This document shows, one piece after another, positions 34,645-43,628 of a stretch of 50,219 nt of DNA; the stretch's first letter is position 1, and every line of letters begins with the position of its first letter. A program made the translations under genes and the position numbers. This DNA is from Methanothermococcus sp. (GTDB taxonomy: Archaea > AGJL01 > Methanococci > Methanococcales > Methanococcaceae). The DNA lies in assembly GCF_015523155.1 (NCBI RefSeq), contig NZ_WAKW01000055.1, forward strand, positions 1 through 50,219, read 5' to 3'. The notes beneath the pieces were generated by a model, which searched no databases, was not told where the DNA came from, and worked only from the letters and a program-made list of their open reading frames with translations.

Positions 34645-35400
34645 TTATTTATCCTTAATGAGCTCGGCATTCACTACAATATGCCAAACCCCAGGTGCGT
34701 ATTTTTTTATTTTATGTATTTTATAGGAAAGAAGATTATATCCATGTTTTTCAGCGTGGTGCTTTATTTCATTAATTGGTTCAGTGTCCATTATTTTTTC
34801 AGCTAATGTATCATGGTAGTGAATGGTGCATTTTTTCCCTTCTTTTAAAAATTCAAATGCCTTATCCAAAAAGAACCTTGTTTTTAAAATATAACCCATA
34901 ATTACCCTATCTGCCATATTTTTTAACTCCACATCTCTATTATCGCTCAATATTGGAACTACATTGTTTAATTTATTTAATTTTATATTTTCCACCAAAT
35001 AATAATGGGAATCGGGGTTTATTTCAATAGCATATATTTTTTTAGGTTTTGAGTATTTTGCCATTGGTATGGTGAAGTATCCTATACCTGCAAACATATC
35101 AACAACAGTTTCATTAGGATTTGAGGTATATGCCATTCTTTTTCTTTCCTCAATGTTTCCCATGCTCCACATGACCTTTGAAACATCAATTTTAAATAAA
35201 CATCCATGTTCTTTATGAATTGTTTCTGTTTTATCCCCATAAAGTAGTTCTATATTTGGTTTTCTCATATCTCCTTTTATGTAAGTGTATTTAACTATTG
35301 TTTTGCATTTTGTTTTATTTATTAAATAATTTATTTCATTGTTAGTTAATTTTTTCTTTACAAGCAATATATCCCCGATTTTTTGATATTTTAGCGTCAT
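34645..35400 (-). CDS. taw2: tRNA wyosine aminocarboxypropyltransferase Taw2 (TYW2-like)
   Basis: SAM-dependent enzyme of 251 residues acting on the modified G at position 37 of tRNA-Phe; TYW2 transfers the aminocarboxypropyl group of SAM. Rossmann motif DMFAGIGYFTIPMAKY, acidic IYAIEINPDSHYYLVENIKL, and KVMWSMGNIEERKRM, where the MWSMGN segment separates TYW2 from the related Trm5 (FSPRL-type). Start chosen at ATG 35400 (GGTAATAAC upstream) rather than the in-frame ATG at 35472, whose extra 24 residues are hydrophobic and unlike the family. Divergent from the UPF0146 gene at 35530. Confidence 0.85.
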   Translation of the reverse strand: MTLKYQKIGDILLVKKKLTNNEINYLINKTKCKTIVKYTYIKGDMRKPNIELLYGDKTETIHKEHGCLFKIDVSKVMWSMGNIEERKRMAYTSNPNETVVDMFAGIGYFTIPMAKYSKPKKIYAIEINPDSHYYLVENIKLNKLNNVVPILSDNRDVELKNMADRVIMGYILKTRFFLDKAFEFLKEGKKCTIHYHDTLAEKIMDTEPINEIKHHAEKHGYNLLSYKIHKIKKYAPGVWHIVVNAELIKDK

Positions 35401-35529
35401 GTTATTACCATTTTTTTCTTTTAGGTAATGAAATAAAATGAAATAAAAAACGAAGTTTTCTAATGTTTTCACTATTTATTCTCGCATTTATATATGATAA
35501 TTATAAATTATTATAATATAGGTGATATT

Positions 35530-35985
35530 GTGGATTATGTATGCGATTATATTATTAAAAACTATATTAAAAATAATAAAAATAATAAAAAAAATGATAA
35601 TAATAAAAACAGTAAATTATTCAAAATTATAGAAATAGGAATTGGATATCACTTTAATGTGGCAAAATCCATAGCTATTCGTGAAAATATAAATTTAATT
35701 GCAATAGATGCCAATAAGGATGCTGTGGAGAAAGCAAAAAAAGAAGGATTAAATGCCTTTGTTGATGATATATTTGACCCAAAACTAAACATCTACGAAG
35801 ATGCAGATATAATATATTCTATAAGACCTCCGAGGGATTTACAACCGTTTATATTGAATATATGTAAAAAATACAGTATTCCATTACTAATAAAACCACT
35901 TTACGGCGAGACTCCAATAAATGATTTAAAATTAGTTAATTATAGAGGAAATGCTCTATATGAATGGAAAGGAGTGGAACTATGA
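35530..35985 (+). CDS. UPF0146 family protein
   Basis: 151 residues from GTG 35530, with GGTGATATT just upstream; an ATG at 35494 has no ribosome binding site. Rossmann-like fold, with KIIEIGIGYHFNVAKSIAIR, LIAIDANKDAVEKAKKEG and DADIIYSIRPPRDLQPFIL, a pattern seen in UPF0146 proteins and reminiscent of SAM-binding enzymes but lacking a clear catalytic motif. A run of Asn and Lys (about residues 15-33) is a lineage-specific low-complexity insert. The stop overlaps the next start by ATGA (35982-35985), so the two genes form an operon. Confidence 0.8.
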   Translation: MDYVCDYIIKNYIKNNKNNKKNDNNKNSKLFKIIEIGIGYHFNVAKSIAIRENINLIAIDANKDAVEKAKKEGLNAFVDDIFDPKLNIYEDADIIYSIRPPRDLQPFILNICKKYSIPLLIKPLYGETPINDLKLVNYRGNALYEWKGVEL

Positions 35986-36827
35986 ACGATATAAAAAATC
36001 TTCCAATTACTGACAATCACATTCATGTGGATGGTGTAAATGGATACGGTGCTGAAAAGGTTGCAAAAATCTTTAAAAATGCCGGCGGAAAGGTAATGAT
36101 AGTTTTAAACAAACCTGCCTTTGACGGCGACTTAAAAAAGCCCATGGATGTATTGCTAAATGATATTAAAACCATAAATAAAAATGTAGATAGTGTGAGA
36201 GCTTATGGATTAGTAGGAGCTCACCCAGCAGAATTAACGGTGATGATAAACAAGGGTATAGAATTGGAAGAGGCAAAAAACAAAATGATTGATGCACTGG
36301 ATTATGCGAAGGAGCTTATTGAGAAAAATGATTATTTGGTGGGAATTGGTGAAGTTGGAAGACCTCATTATCCTGTGAATAATGAAATATGGGAAACTTC
36401 AAATGAGATATTATTATACGCCATGGAAATTGCAAAGGATTTGGACTGTGCCATTCAAATCCACGCCGAAAGTGCATCAGAGGAGCAATTTAAAGAATTT
36501 AGAGATATGGCAAAATCCCTTAATTTAAATCCTGAAAAGGTTATAAAACACCACTGTGGAGATATGGTGTTGGAGGGGGAAAAATACGGTATATTCCCAT
36601 CAATAGTGGCATCTAAACCAGCATCAGAAGCTGTAAAAAAGTCCCTTAGGTTTGTGATGGAAACAGATTACATAGATGATTTAAAAAGACCGGGCGTTGT
36701 TTTAGGGATAAAAACAGTTCCAAGACGGACAAAAAAACTTATAGACTCTGGATTACTTGATGAGGAGGGAGTTTATAAAATCCATAAGGAAAATATTGAG
36801 AAATTGTATGATATTGAATTATTTTAA
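35982..36827 (+). CDS. TatD-related metal-dependent hydrolase
   Basis: TIM-barrel hydrolase of 281 residues. The metal site includes TDNHIHVDGVNGYG (HxH), VGIGEVGRPHYP (Glu), AIQIHAESASEEQ and VIKHHCGDMVLEG (His), with GIKTVPRRTKKLI late. This suits the TatD/Cof-like amidohydrolase superfamily in the archaeal branch. Substrate unknown; DNA or phosphoester hydrolysis is known for TatD but not implied here. ATG 35982 has GGAGTGG upstream and overlaps the stop of the UPF0146 gene by 4 bases, so translation is coupled. It is a conserved two-gene unit in methanococci as far as I recall. Confidence 0.78.
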   Translation: MNDIKNLPITDNHIHVDGVNGYGAEKVAKIFKNAGGKVMIVLNKPAFDGDLKKPMDVLLNDIKTINKNVDSVRAYGLVGAHPAELTVMINKGIELEEAKNKMIDALDYAKELIEKNDYLVGIGEVGRPHYPVNNEIWETSNEILLYAMEIAKDLDCAIQIHAESASEEQFKEFRDMAKSLNLNPEKVIKHHCGDMVLEGEKYGIFPSIVASKPASEAVKKSLRFVMETDYIDDLKRPGVVLGIKTVPRRTKKLIDSGLLDEEGVYKIHKENIEKLYDIELF

Positions 36828-36856
36828 TTATTTTTTATAAATTTTCATTTTCTTTT

Positions 36857-37552
36857 CTATTTAAACGGGATTAGTGAATAAATTAAGTAATCTCCAATAA
36901 AGGGAGTAATTATATAGGATATTGTGATGGGAATTATCAAAGGAATCATAGGGGTTACATAGATGTATTCATTATCATCATATTTTGAAAAATCGTCGTC
37001 TTCTGATGAAGGAAAAAATTTAAAATCATCTTCATGACCCATTACAAGCCTATTTTTATCTTTTGCATCTTTAACTTTCATTTTTTCTCCAAAGCATAGC
37101 ATAATAAATTGTTTAATGCTTTTTGGTTTAGCTCCATTTATAAGATTCTTTAAAAGAATAATTATTGGCAAAAAAATCATAAAAAACATGCCATTTATAA
37201 AAACCATTATTGGAAATGTGGGGATGTAATTGATATTTAAAATACTTCCAAAAGTGGAATAAATCGGCATGTCATACTTTGGAGTGAGAGCTCCCATACC
37301 CATTAACACTTTGCCATCCCCTCCCCCTACGCCGCATAAAAACATTAAGTAGCCCAGTATAAAGCATAACACAAATCCAGAGATGGAATTGATTAAATAA
37401 TAGTAATTTCCAGTAGTAATTGATAAATATATGTGATATCCCAATCCAAAAACTACCATAGACACCCAAATATAATCCTCAATTTCTCTACTTCTAAAAT
37501 CCTGTATTGATGCCACAAGAAGCCCCATTAAACCGAATATATAATTTATCAC
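36857..37552 (-). CDS. flaK: Preflagellin (prearchaellin) peptidase FlaK
   Basis: Membrane aspartyl protease of the type IV prepilin peptidase family (A24) that cuts the signal peptide from archaellins. 231 residues. First catalytic Asp in [15 protein letters not shown], second in the GxGD motif [17 protein letters not shown]. About six membrane helices, with a cytoplasmic loop between residues ~155 and 195 ([33 protein letters not shown]). It is very close to the methanococcal FlaK pattern, not EppA, which handles type IV pilins. GTG start at 37552 after GGGATATC. No archaellin genes lie in the window. Confidence 0.88.
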   Translation of the reverse strand: MINYIFGLMGLLVASIQDFRSREIEDYIWVSMVVFGLGYHIYLSITTGNYYYLINSISGFVLCFILGYLMFLCGVGGGDGKVLMGMGALTPKYDMPIYSTFGSILNINYIPTFPIMVFINGMFFMIFLPIIILLKNLINGAKPKSIKQFIMLCFGEKMKVKDAKDKNRLVMGHEDDFKFFPSSEDDDFSKYDDNEYIYVTPMIPLIIPITISYIITPFIGDYLIYSLIPFK

Positions 37553-37576
37553 GATATCCCTTCTTATCTTTCCATT

Positions 37577-37642
37577 CTATCCTTTTTTATTATGCTTAGA
37601 CTTTAATATATTATATCCTTCTTTAATGGTTATTATTCCCAC
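37577..37642 (-). pseudogene. Displaced duplicate of the 3' end of the MJ0882-type methyltransferase gene
   Basis: The minus strand reads VGIITIKEGYNILKSKHNKK and stops at TAG. The last residues of the intact gene upstream are VEIITIKGGYRVLKSMKI. At DNA level the two share CTTTAATGGTTATTAT exactly (plus strand). There is no start or ribosome binding site. It appears to be the original C-terminus, separated from the gene by the 80-bp hairpin-bearing stretch at 37643-37723. Confidence 0.7.
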
Positions 37643-37723
37643 GCAAACTTTAAAAAAGTTGCTATAAATAACCTCCACTACGCTTCGCTTCGTGTCGGTT
37701 GGAACCTTATATTAATGCTTAAT
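37643..37723. repeat. Short hairpin-bearing insert between the methyltransferase gene and its displaced 3' end
   Basis: About 80 bp. It has a G+C-richer core, CCTCCACTACGCTTCGC followed by TTCGTGTCGGTTGG, that can fold through CCA/TGG-type and ACG/CGT pairs. CCTCCACT-CGCT is shared with the left structure of the element at 34361-34602 (CCTCCACTTCGCTACT). Its position between two copies of the same gene end marks it as inserted DNA, perhaps an end fragment of an IS200/IS605-type element. Confidence 0.4.
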
Positions 37724-38320
37724 TTATATTTTCATCGATTTTAATACCCTATACCCTCCTTTAATGGTTATTATCTCCACATTTCCAAAAACTTCTTCCA
37801 TAAATTTTGTAAGTGATTTTGCCCCGTGTTTTGTCTGAATAACAACCCAGATGCTACCATTATCTTTTAAAAGTTCCTTTCCCTCTTTTATTATTCTATG
37901 GATTATTTCCTTTCCTGCTTTTATTGGAGGATTTGAAATAATTACATCGTATTTTTTATCCTTAACATTTTCGTATAAATCCCCCTGAACAACCGTTATA
38001 TCTTTATCTCTGCTTGTATCGTTTAATTTTATGTTTTCTTTTGCAAGCTTTACTGCCCTTTTGTTTATATCAGTCATTGTTATGGAATTTACCTCATCGG
38101 CTATTGCTATGCCTACAACACCATATCCACACCCAATATCCAGCACATCGTAGTTTTTATTTAATTCCAGTGCTTCAACCAATATTTTTGTGCCCTTATC
38201 TATCTTCTTAGGGGAAAATATTCCAGTATCTGTTTTAAAAATAAGTTTTTTATTTCTTAAAATTCCTTCAATTATCATTTCCTTATGTGCTGATTCTGGT
38301 TTTTCAGAAAAATAATGCAT
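37724..38320 (-). CDS. Class I SAM-dependent methyltransferase (MJ0882 / RsmC-like)
   Basis: 198 residues. SAM motif VLDIGCGYGVVGIAIADEV, acidic SITMTDINKRAVKLAKENI, and the catalytic ISNPPIKAGKEIIHRII, whose NPPI signature belongs to N-methyltransferases acting on bases in nucleic acids. The closest known relative type is MJ0882, RsmC-like, so an rRNA guanine-N2 methyltransferase is the most likely role. ATG at 38320 after TGTGAGATT. The C-terminus looks replaced: a second version of the last ~18 codons lies downstream at 37577-37642. Confidence 0.82.
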   Translation of the reverse strand: MHYFSEKPESAHKEMIIEGILRNKKLIFKTDTGIFSPKKIDKGTKILVEALELNKNYDVLDIGCGYGVVGIAIADEVNSITMTDINKRAVKLAKENIKLNDTSRDKDITVVQGDLYENVKDKKYDVIISNPPIKAGKEIIHRIIKEGKELLKDNGSIWVVIQTKHGAKSLTKFMEEVFGNVEIITIKGGYRVLKSMKI

Positions 38321-38486
38321 AATCTCACAGTTTTAATTTTATTCCATTTTTTAATATTTATTTTTTATTTCTATTTAATTATATTTAATTTCTATTTATT
38401 TCCAATTTTTATATATTAGATAATTTTATATTTGTAAATATGTAATTACTATAATTATAAACTCATATTAAATTTATGGTGGTTCA

Positions 38487-39707
38487 ATGGCTAAATTTTT
38501 CGATGAAATATATAACAACATAAACGAAAAAAGCGTAATGGAAGAGGATGAAAAATATATAATGAAAACTTATGGACGTCTTCCTGTTGTCCTTGTTAAA
38601 GGAGATGGAATGTATGTTGAGGACATAAATGGTAAGAAATATTTAGATTTCCTTGCAGGAATTAGCGTAAATAATGTTGGACACTGTCATCCAGAAGTTG
38701 TTGAAACTATAAAAAAACAGGCTGAAACCCTTATGCACACCTCAAATATATACTACATAGTGCCACAGGTAAAATTGGCAAAAAAACTTGTTGAATTGAG
38801 CGGATTGGATAGGGCTTTTTTCTCAAACAGCGGTGCAGAGGCAAACGAAGCTGCAATAAAGCTTGCAAGAAAATATGGAAAAAATAACAATATCGGAGAA
38901 GGGGAAATAATTACAATGGAACATGGATTTCATGGAAGGACTTTAACTACAATAACTGCCACTGCAAAACCAAAATATCAAGAAGGATATGGACCTCTTC
39001 CAAGAGGATTTAAATATGTCCCATTTAACGATTTAGAAGCTTTAAAGGAAAATATAAGTGATAAAACGACTGCTATAATGCTTGAACCAATTCAAGGAGA
39101 AGGTGGAATTTATGTTGCAAATAAGGACTATTTAAAAGGTGCTAGGGACCTATGCGACGATAAAAATATCATCTTAATATTCGATGAAGTTCAGTGCGGT
39201 ATGGGCAGAACTGGAAAAATGTTTGCCTACGAAAACTATAATATTAAACCAGATATACTAACACTTGCAAAAGCCCTTGGCGGTGGATTCCCAATAGGTG
39301 CAACCCTTGCAAAGGAAGAAATAGCTGATGCATTCACTCCCGGAGCTCATGGGACAACATTTGGGGGCAATCAACTTGCCTGTGCAAGTGCCTATGCATC
39401 GGTTAGCATTATAGAAGGACTATTGCAAAACACTCAAAAAATGGGAGATTATTTTATTGCCAAATTAAAGAATCTCAAAGATAAATATCCATTCATAAAG
39501 GAAATTAGAGGAATGGGATTAATGATAGGTATGGAATTGTCCTTTAACGGTGGAGATATTGTTAAAAAAATGCTTGAAAAAGGCTATTTAATAAACTGCA
39601 CATCAGATACAGTTTTAAGATTCTTACCGCCCCTTATTGTGGAAAAAGAACATATTGATGAATTGGTTAATGCATTGGATGAGGTATTTTCGGAAATAAA
39701 TGAATAA
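38487..39707 (+). CDS. argD: Acetylornithine aminotransferase
   Basis: PLP-dependent class III aminotransferase of arginine biosynthesis (N-acetylglutamate semialdehyde to N-acetylornithine), perhaps also serving lysine/N-succinyl-type substrates. 406 residues. Signatures: FFSNSGAEANEAAIKLARKY, MEHGFHGRTLTTITATA, MLEPIQGEGGIY, ILIFDEVQCGMGRTG and the PLP Lys in LTLAKALGGGFPIGA, then HGTTFGGNQLACASA. Length and order are canonical. ATG at 38487 after GGTGGTTCA. Monocistronic, facing the nucleotidyltransferase gene with 90 bp between stops. Confidence 0.93.
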   Translation: MAKFFDEIYNNINEKSVMEEDEKYIMKTYGRLPVVLVKGDGMYVEDINGKKYLDFLAGISVNNVGHCHPEVVETIKKQAETLMHTSNIYYIVPQVKLAKKLVELSGLDRAFFSNSGAEANEAAIKLARKYGKNNNIGEGEIITMEHGFHGRTLTTITATAKPKYQEGYGPLPRGFKYVPFNDLEALKENISDKTTAIMLEPIQGEGGIYVANKDYLKGARDLCDDKNIILIFDEVQCGMGRTGKMFAYENYNIKPDILTLAKALGGGFPIGATLAKEEIADAFTPGAHGTTFGGNQLACASAYASVSIIEGLLQNTQKMGDYFIAKLKNLKDKYPFIKEIRGMGLMIGMELSFNGGDIVKKMLEKGYLINCTSDTVLRFLPPLIVEKEHIDELVNALDEVFSEINE

Positions 39708-39797
39708 ATAAAACTAAATAATAAACTAGATAATAAATGGAAATAATTAAATAAAATGAAAGATAAATAATGAATAAAAATAAAAAGAACTATTTTT

Positions 39798-41024
39798 TTA
39801 TCTTTTAGCAATTATTATTTTCTCTTCTTTTTTATAAACAAAACTGTTTGATTCCACATCTTTATCAATTAAACAGTTTGCTCCAATCCAGCAATTACTT
39901 CCAACTTTAACCCCTGGCATAAACGAAACCTGAACTCCTGTTTTCACATTATCCCCCATTATTACTCCAAGTTTTCTAACGCTTTTAACAATTTTTCCTT
40001 TTATATTTACTTTAACTGGCTTATCGTCAAATCTTAAATTTGCCGTAATGGTATTGCAGGCTATATTGCAGTTTTCTCCAATTATACTGTCCCCCACATA
40101 GGAAAGATGCGGAACCTTTGTATTTTTCATTATAATGCTTCCTTTTACCTCTGATGAGTTTCCAACTCCCGTATCTTCCATTAAAACGGTATTTGGTCGA
40201 ATGTATGCAATAGGACCCACTACTGCACCAGATTTTATTATTACAGGTCCTTCAATTACGGTGTTATGTTTTATCTCTGCCCCTTCTTCTATTATTACAT
40301 TTCCTTCAATTACAACATTTTTTCCAATTTTTCCTTTTATATCTTTTTTAATATCTTTTAAAAGATGTTTATTTGCATCCAGTAAGTCCCAAGGTCTTCC
40401 AATGTCGTTCCAATATCCATTTAATTTTATGCCCTTTATAGTTCCATTTTGGATGAGCTCCTTTATAGCATCGGTGAGCTCTACCTCCCCCCTCTCCGAT
40501 GGTTTTAAATTTTCCAATATATTGAATATGTTTTTTTCAAATTTATATATGCCTGCATTTATAAGGTTGGATTTTGGATTTTTCGGCTTTTCCTGTAATT
40601 CTATTATATTATTTTCATCATCTAAAACCACCACCCCAAAATTTTCAGGATTATCTACCTCAGTTAATGCCACTGCGTTTTTATAATTTACAATATCTTT
40701 TAAATCGTCGTCAAAAATAACATCGCCGTTTATTACTAAAAAATCATCATCTATGTATTCCTTTGCCATTAAAACGGCATATCCTGTTCCATCAATTTCT
40801 TTCTGTTCTATAAAAGTTATTTTTGGATGATTTTTGAAGTGGTTTATTATTATTTCCTTTTTATACTTCACAATTAAATATATGTTATCTACAAAATTTT
40901 CAATTTTATTAATTATATGCTCCAAAATCGGCTTCCCCGCTATTGGAATCATTGACTTTGGTCTGTTTTCCGTCAGGGGTATTAATCGTGTTCCTTTTCC
41001 AGCACATAATATAACTGCATCCAT
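39798..41024 (-). CDS. Bifunctional sugar-1-phosphate nucleotidylyltransferase/acetyltransferase (GlmU-like, MJ1101 type)
   Basis: 408 residues. The N-terminal nucleotidyltransferase (1-230) has VILCAGKGTRLIPLTENRPK, VINGDVIFDDDL and a GRPWDLLDANKHLL linker. The C-terminal left-handed beta-helix has hexapeptide repeats (GKNVVIEGNVIIEEG, GPVIIKSGAVVGP, SYVGDSIIGENCNIACNT), as in GlmU-type N-acetyltransferases. It should make UDP-GlcNAc or a related activated sugar for surface glycans and N-glycosylation. Start set at ATG 41024 because GAGGGAA lies just upstream; ATG 41036 would place that site inside the gene. Confidence 0.88.
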   Translation of the reverse strand: MDAVILCAGKGTRLIPLTENRPKSMIPIAGKPILEHIINKIENFVDNIYLIVKYKKEIIINHFKNHPKITFIEQKEIDGTGYAVLMAKEYIDDDFLVINGDVIFDDDLKDIVNYKNAVALTEVDNPENFGVVVLDDENNIIELQEKPKNPKSNLINAGIYKFEKNIFNILENLKPSERGEVELTDAIKELIQNGTIKGIKLNGYWNDIGRPWDLLDANKHLLKDIKKDIKGKIGKNVVIEGNVIIEEGAEIKHNTVIEGPVIIKSGAVVGPIAYIRPNTVLMEDTGVGNSSEVKGSIIMKNTKVPHLSYVGDSIIGENCNIACNTITANLRFDDKPVKVNIKGKIVKSVRKLGVIMGDNVKTGVQVSFMPGVKVGSNCWIGANCLIDKDVESNSFVYKKEEKIIIAKR

Positions 41025-41122
41025 TATTTCCCTCATGTTATAATTAATTTCTAAATTTAAGTTATATTTGTTATTTATTTATAATAATATAAAAATTATC
41101 ACGATAATAAAATATAATAAAA

Positions 41123-41201
41123 TTAACTTATTCCGTCGAGAAGTTCCCATTACCGAAAGGTTTTCGTTTAACCCAAATCCATAAGGTAAGAGGTAATTCA
41201 C
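41123..41201 (+). mobile_element. 79-bp non-autonomous element at the nadC 3' end, same ends as the 34361 element
   Basis: TTAACTTATTCCGTCGAGAA then GTTCCC at 41123-41148 matches the left end at 34361-34386 with three mismatches in 26. A perfect small hairpin, CGAAA-GGT-TTTCG, follows, and the element ends AAGAGGTAATTCAC; TTCAC also closes the larger element at 34602. There is no coding capacity. Its last bases form the TGA stop of nadC (complement of TCA at 41198-41200). Both copies start right at TTAAC, which may be the target sequence. Confidence 0.65.
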
Positions 41202-42049
41202 ATTCTAAATAAATCCAACCCCATATCAACGGCACGGGCGGAATGTATTAAACATCCCATGGATATTACATCAATATTGTATTTTGCATAATCCATTACA
41301 TTATCTTCATTTATTCCTCCACTAACTTCAATAAGGGGTCTGTGTCCTTTTTTATTTTCAAATTCATTTATTATATTAAGGGCATTTTTAATATCATCAG
41401 GTTTAAAATTGTCCAGCAATACAATATCTGGTCTGTATTTTAATACTTCTTTTAACTGCTCTAAATTATCTACTTCAATCTCCACCTTTTTTGAGAAACT
41501 GAGTTTTTTTATCTCCTTAAAGCATTTCTCGATTCCAACGGCTTCGATGTGATTATCTTTAATTATCACCATATCATCCAATCTGAATCTATGGGTATCG
41601 CCTCCTCCAATATAAACTGCATATTTTTCAACCATTGACAGCATTGGAAGGGTTTTTCTCGTGCAGGCAATTTTTACATTTTTATTTATTTCCCTTACCA
41701 TTTTTACTATATTGTATGTTTTTGTAGCTATTCCAGACAGATGCATTAAAAAATTTAAAATTGTTCTTTCAAGTATTAGGATTGTTTTTGTATTTCCATA
41801 AATCTCCATTATATAGGTATTTTTCTGGACAATATCCCCCTCATTTACAAAGGTTTTGTATTTTAGATTATAATCATCCAAGAAATCCGCTACAATATTT
41901 ATTCCACAAACTACCGCATTCTCCTTAACTCTTATTATTGCCTTGGATTCGTGGTTTTTTGGAATAATCAATTCTGTGGTTAAATCTCCAAAACCAACAT
42001 CATAAATAAGAGATTCTTTTAAGAGTTTTTTTGCATATTCATTTATCAT
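41198..42049 (-). CDS. nadC: Nicotinate-nucleotide pyrophosphorylase (quinolinate phosphoribosyltransferase)
   Basis: Makes nicotinate mononucleotide from quinolinate and PRPP in NAD biosynthesis. 283 residues. Features: DVGFGDLTTELIIP, ERTILNFLMHLSGIATKTYN, ACTRKTLPMLSMVEKYAVYI, GGGDTHRFRLDDMVIIKDNH, IEVDNLEQLKEVL and EVSGGINEDNVMDYA, all classic. The stop codon and last codon (Met) are contributed by the mobile element at 41123-41201, so the native C-terminus has been altered by a residue or a few; the core is unaffected. ATG at 42049 after GGTGATTTT. nadE, a later step of the pathway, is 3 kb away. Confidence 0.94.
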   Translation of the reverse strand: MINEYAKKLLKESLIYDVGFGDLTTELIIPKNHESKAIIRVKENAVVCGINIVADFLDDYNLKYKTFVNEGDIVQKNTYIMEIYGNTKTILILERTILNFLMHLSGIATKTYNIVKMVREINKNVKIACTRKTLPMLSMVEKYAVYIGGGDTHRFRLDDMVIIKDNHIEAVGIEKCFKEIKKLSFSKKVEIEVDNLEQLKEVLKYRPDIVLLDNFKPDDIKNALNIINEFENKKGHRPLIEVSGGINEDNVMDYAKYNIDVISMGCLIHSARAVDMGLDLFRM

Positions 42050-42251
42050 AAAATCACCATAATATTTTATATTATTTATTAAATTTTAAAATAAAAGTAT
42101 TTATTAAGTATTCTTGGATTTCTTTAATTTTTGAACATAAATACATTTAATATAATTTTATATCTCCTATAATTAGCTATATAACATATATAGTATGTAT
42201 TGAAATATTATCAAATTATTCTTTCATTTATATATTATAAGGTGGTATCTT

Positions 42252-42644
42252 ATGCTTAAAACACTTCCTCCTACACTAAGGGAGAAAAAAAGATATATTT
42301 CATTTAAAATTCTTTATTATAAGGAATTGTCTGGAAGCGAAGTAGTAAATATAATCAGAACTGCAATTATTAATTACTATGGAGTTTGGGGCTGTTCAAA
42401 GAGCAATCCATGGTTAATTGATTATAATCATCCAAAGGGTCTTTTAAGGGTATGTCGTGATGAAGTGGATTTTGTGAAATCTGCACTTATTTTATTTAAT
42501 GAATATAAAAAACATCCAATAAATATAATAATATTGGGAGTTTCAGGAAGCATAAAAAAATCGAGGAAAAAATTTTTAAAAGTTCCTCATGAAGAATATT
42601 ATAAAGTTATTCAGAGAAGAAAAAGAGAAATGCAATCTAAATAA
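42252..42644 (+). CDS. rnp2: Ribonuclease P protein component 2 (Pop5/Rpp14)
   Basis: 130-residue archaeal homologue of Pop5, one of the protein subunits that pair with RNase P RNA to process tRNA 5' ends. TLREKKRYISFKILYYKEL at the N-terminus, SEVVNIIRTAIINYYGVWG and KGLLRVCRDEVDFVKSAL follow the family order, and the basic C-terminus (VIQRRKREMQSK) is typical. ATG at 42252 after AAGGTGGTAT. 70 bp before pyrD on the same strand. Confidence 0.9.
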   Translation: MLKTLPPTLREKKRYISFKILYYKELSGSEVVNIIRTAIINYYGVWGCSKSNPWLIDYNHPKGLLRVCRDEVDFVKSALILFNEYKKHPINIIILGVSGSIKKSRKKFLKVPHEEYYKVIQRRKREMQSK

Positions 42645-42713
42645 TTAAAAAACCTAAAACCATAAAATAGTAAAATAATTTAAACTAACTATATAAAAAA
42701 TAAAGGTGCTATC

Positions 42714-43628
42714 ATGTTAAAAACCAGTATATTTGGAATTGATTTTAAAAATCCTGTATTTTTAGCTGCTGGAGTGATGGGTGAAACAGGAAGTGCATTA
42801 AAAAGGATAGCAAAAAACGGTGCAGGAGCCCTATGCACAAAGTCAGTTGGAATGGAAAAAAGAGAAGGACATAATAATCCAACAATAGTTGAAGTTGAGG
42901 GAGGTTTCTTAAATGCTATGGGACTTCCAAATCCAGGAGTAAGAGAATATATCGAGGAACTTGAAAGAGTTAAGGACGATTTAGAACGAATGGATGTAAA
43001 ATTAATAGGTTCCATATATGGGAAAGACCCCAATGAGTTTTCAAAGGTTGCAGAAATTATTGAGCCCCATGTGCAATTAATAGAGTTAAATATATCCTGC
43101 CCACATGCCGGTGGTTGCTACGGAGCTCAGATAGGTCAAAATCCAGATTTGTCATATAAGGTTGTTTCCGCTGTAAAAGATACTGTAAATATTCCCGTTA
43201 TAGCAAAACTTACTCCAAATGTAGTGGATATAAAGGAGATAGCAAAAACAGTTGTTGAAGCAGGAGCTGATGGTATTACGGCAATAAATACCTTAGGTCC
43301 TGGAATGGTAATAGATATAGAAACTCAAAAACCAATATTAGGAAATAAAGTCGGTGGAATGTCTGGAAAAGCTATAAAGCCAATAGCCGTAAAAAATATA
43401 TATGATATTTATTCGGTTGTTGATGTCCCAATAATTGGAGTTGGAGGAATAACTACTGGATATGATGCTATTGAATTTATGTTGGCAGGAGCTCATGCGG
43501 TTCAGGTTGGAACTGGTGTTTATTATAGAGGATACGATATATTTAATAAAATCTGTGATGAGATGGAGGCATTTTTAAAGGAGAAGAATCTCAAACTCAA
43601 AGATATAATAGGGGGTGCTCATGAGTAA
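42714..43628 (+). CDS. pyrD: Dihydroorotate dehydrogenase catalytic subunit (class 1B)
   Basis: FMN enzyme oxidising dihydroorotate to orotate in pyrimidine synthesis. 304 residues. [57 protein letters not shown], the catalytic Cys in [30 protein letters not shown], and [20 protein letters not shown]. The class 1B form works with an Fe-S/FAD subunit (PyrK), not in the window. ATG at 42714 after AAGGTGCTATC. The end overlaps cofG by 8 bp. Confidence 0.94.
   Translation: MLKTSIFGIDFKNPVFLAAGVMGETGSALKRIAKNGAGALCTKSVGMEKREGHNNPTIVEVEGGFLNAMGLPNPGVREYIEELERVKDDLERMDVKLIGSIYGKDPNEFSKVAEIIEPHVQLIELNISCPHAGGCYGAQIGQNPDLSYKVVSAVKDTVNIPVIAKLTPNVVDIKEIAKTVVEAGADGITAINTLGPGMVIDIETQKPILGNKVGGMSGKAIKPIAVKNIYDIYSVVDVPIIGVGGITTGYDAIEFMLAGAHAVQVGTGVYYRGYDIFNKICDEMEAFLKEKNLKLKDIIGGAHE

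Noticed and set aside
37272-37469. Alternative frame inside flaK, considered as a frameshifted gene
   Set aside because: flaK reads through with both catalytic Asp motifs; the other frame has no protein features.
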